A stretch of DNA of 14,060 nt, from positions 1 through 14,060 of the forward strand of contig MHIZ01000034.1 of assembly GCA_001817765.1 (NCBI GenBank). The letters run 5' to 3'. How positions within the stretch are numbered: the first letter of the stretch is position 1; each line of letters opens with the position of its first letter. This document shows, piece by piece, positions 13,297 through 14,060 of this stretch. A program made the translations under genes and the position numbers. Below the pieces are notes generated by a model. The model had not been told where the DNA came from, ran no database searches, and was given only the letters and a program-made list of their open reading frames with translations. This DNA comes from Candidatus Colwellbacteria bacterium RIFCSPLOWO2_02_FULL_44_20b (GTDB lineage Bacteria; Patescibacteriota; Minisyncoccia; UBA6257; Colwellbacteraceae).

Positions 13297-13324
13297 TTTC
13301 ACAAGAGCTTTGGCTCTTGTGAAA
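13297..13324. other. Perfect 12-bp hairpin between gyrB and secE
   Basis: TTTCACAAGAGC (13297-13308) pairs exactly with 13313-13324 around a TTTG loop. No T tract follows on the + strand, so a strong intrinsic terminator for gyrB is doubtful. On the minus strand the hairpin is followed by GATTTTCAATTT. The rest of this spacer (13258-13363) holds a duplicated TAATTGGAA (13264 and 13278 areas), a small CCCT/AGGG stem near 13335, and no clear promoter. Confidence 0.6.
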
Positions 13325-13363
13325 TACGAGGAAACCCTGTAGGATAGGGAAAGTCAAAAACCA

Positions 13364-13552
13364 ATGTGGCACAGATTTAAGACGTTCCTCGACGAGTCAC
13401 GTCAGGAATTCAAAAGAGTGAATTGGCCAACGCGTAAAGAGACCACCCGAATGGTCGGCATTGTTATTGGACTCTCGCTTGGTGTCGCTGTCGTGCTCGG
13501 CGGAGCGGATCTACTCTTCGGCTATGGTTTGGAAAAACTTATCGGTTTATAA
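13364..13552 (+). CDS. secE: Preprotein translocase subunit SecE
   Basis: SecE is the small essential subunit that clamps SecY in the plasma-membrane protein-export channel. The 62-residue protein is the short single-helix form found in most bacteria. An amphipathic N-terminal segment carries the signature ESRQEFKRVNWPTRKET, followed by one transmembrane helix (about 31-52, VGIVIGLSLGVAVVLGGADLL). The neighbour nusG starts at the very next base, giving the classic secE-nusG pair. The ATG at 13364 is preceded by A-rich sequence without a Shine-Dalgarno motif. Confidence 0.95.
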   Translation: MWHRFKTFLDESRQEFKRVNWPTRKETTRMVGIVIGLSLGVAVVLGGADLLFGYGLEKLIGL

Positions 13553-14060
13553 ATGACGGGAAAATTAAGTGAAACAAAACAAGGAATCCGACGCTGGTAC
13601 GCGGTGCATACGTACTCCGGTTACGAAGACGCTGTGGCGCGTTATTTAAAGCAACGTGTTGATTCTTTGTCTATGAATGACAAGATTTTTAATATCATCG
13701 TTCCAAAGGAGAAAAAGATTAAAATCAAAGACGGCAAGCGAATCACGATTGAAGAAAAGATCTACCCCGGCTACGTATTGGTTGAAATGCTAATGGGTCC
13801 CGACTCCTGGTATGCGGTACGGAATACTCCGCGCGTAACCGGATTCGTAGGATCTGACACAACCGACCCGACACCGCTCTCAAAAGAAGAAGTTGATGGT
13901 TTGATGGCGCGAATGACAAAGGAAGAGCCGAAATATAATATTGTCGTCAAAGTCGGCGAAGGAGTACGCATCATCGATGGGCCTTTCAAAGACTATGACG
14001 GCAAGGTAGCTGAAATTGACGAAGCAAAAGGCAGGGTAAAAGTATTAGTGCCGATTTTCG
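13553..14060 (+). CDS. nusG: Transcription elongation/antitermination factor NusG, 3'-truncated by the window edge
   Basis: NusG binds RNA polymerase, affects elongation and pausing, and links transcription to ribosomes or Rho. The ATG follows the secE stop with no gap (TAAATG). The visible 169 residues contain the NGN domain, from RRWYAVHTYSGYEDAVARYL through KIYPGYVLVEM and the typical NTPRVTGFVG. They then enter the C-terminal KOW domain (GEGVRIIDGPFKDYDGKVAE). The reading frame is open to the last base of the window and probably misses only a few residues. The usual downstream neighbours are rplK and rplA, outside this window. Confidence 0.97.
   Translation, partial: MTGKLSETKQGIRRWYAVHTYSGYEDAVARYLKQRVDSLSMNDKIFNIIVPKEKKIKIKDGKRITIEEKIYPGYVLVEMLMGPDSWYAVRNTPRVTGFVGSDTTDPTPLSKEEVDGLMARMTKEEPKYNIVVKVGEGVRIIDGPFKDYDGKVAEIDEAKGRVKVLVPIF

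Noticed and set aside
1..14060. UGA recoding as glycine (Gracilibacteria/Absconditabacteria type code)
   Set aside because: Conserved proteins are full length with TGA as stop, and TGA ends the genes at 2025 and 7458.

Overview
The window fits a small-genome bacterium of the Candidate Phyla Radiation (Patescibacteria, probably a Parcubacteria-type lineage). The reasons are tightly packed genes, short informational proteins (a PheT lacking its N-terminal tRNA-binding domain, a 62-residue SecE), a type IV pilin cluster of the kind seen in these genomes, tRNA genes without encoded CCA, and hardly any Shine-Dalgarno sequences. The conserved proteins read at full length with TGA, TAA and TAG as stops, so the code looks standard. 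This excludes the UGA-glycine CPR groups. The assignment is inferred from gene content; there is no rRNA or marker tree here.

Region 1 (1-7484, all + strand) looks like one long transcription unit. A 5'-truncated prepilin peptidase is followed by four overlapping or nearly touching genes for pilin-like proteins in the order FimT/GspH, PilV/GspI, PilW/GspJ, PilX/GspK. That is the order of the tip complex of type IV pili and type II secretion pseudopili. Next come ligA (NAD-dependent DNA ligase), gatC and gatA (tRNA-dependent amidotransferase), and a membrane-anchored protein with a HEPN-like RNxxxH motif. A strong hairpin-plus-U terminator ends the unit.

Region 2 (7485-8204) has no credible protein gene. 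It carries three tRNA genes on the minus strand: initiator fMet(CAT), Met(CAT) and Asp(GTC). The spacers between them are rich in repeats, including a perfect 18-bp inverted repeat and a decayed direct repeat. A back-to-back promoter pair with overlapping -35 boxes appears to drive the tRNAs leftward and pheS rightward.

Region 3 (8205-11161) is pheS-pheT, both subunits of phenylalanyl-tRNA synthetase. Region 4 (11162-13257) is gyrB, behind a leader with repeats and a terminator-like hairpin that ends 7 nt before the start codon. Region 5 (13258-14060) is a hairpin-bearing spacer, then secE and the 5' part of nusG, which runs off the window; this cluster normally continues into ribosomal protein genes.

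Most of the window is housekeeping. The parts most worth a second look are the HEPN-like membrane protein, the calcium-loop repeats in the PilX/GspK-like pilin, the missing EMAP domain of PheT, the altered zinc finger of LigA, the A29:U41 pair in the initiator tRNA, and the repeat-filled tRNA spacers. I found no clear new defence or mobile system.
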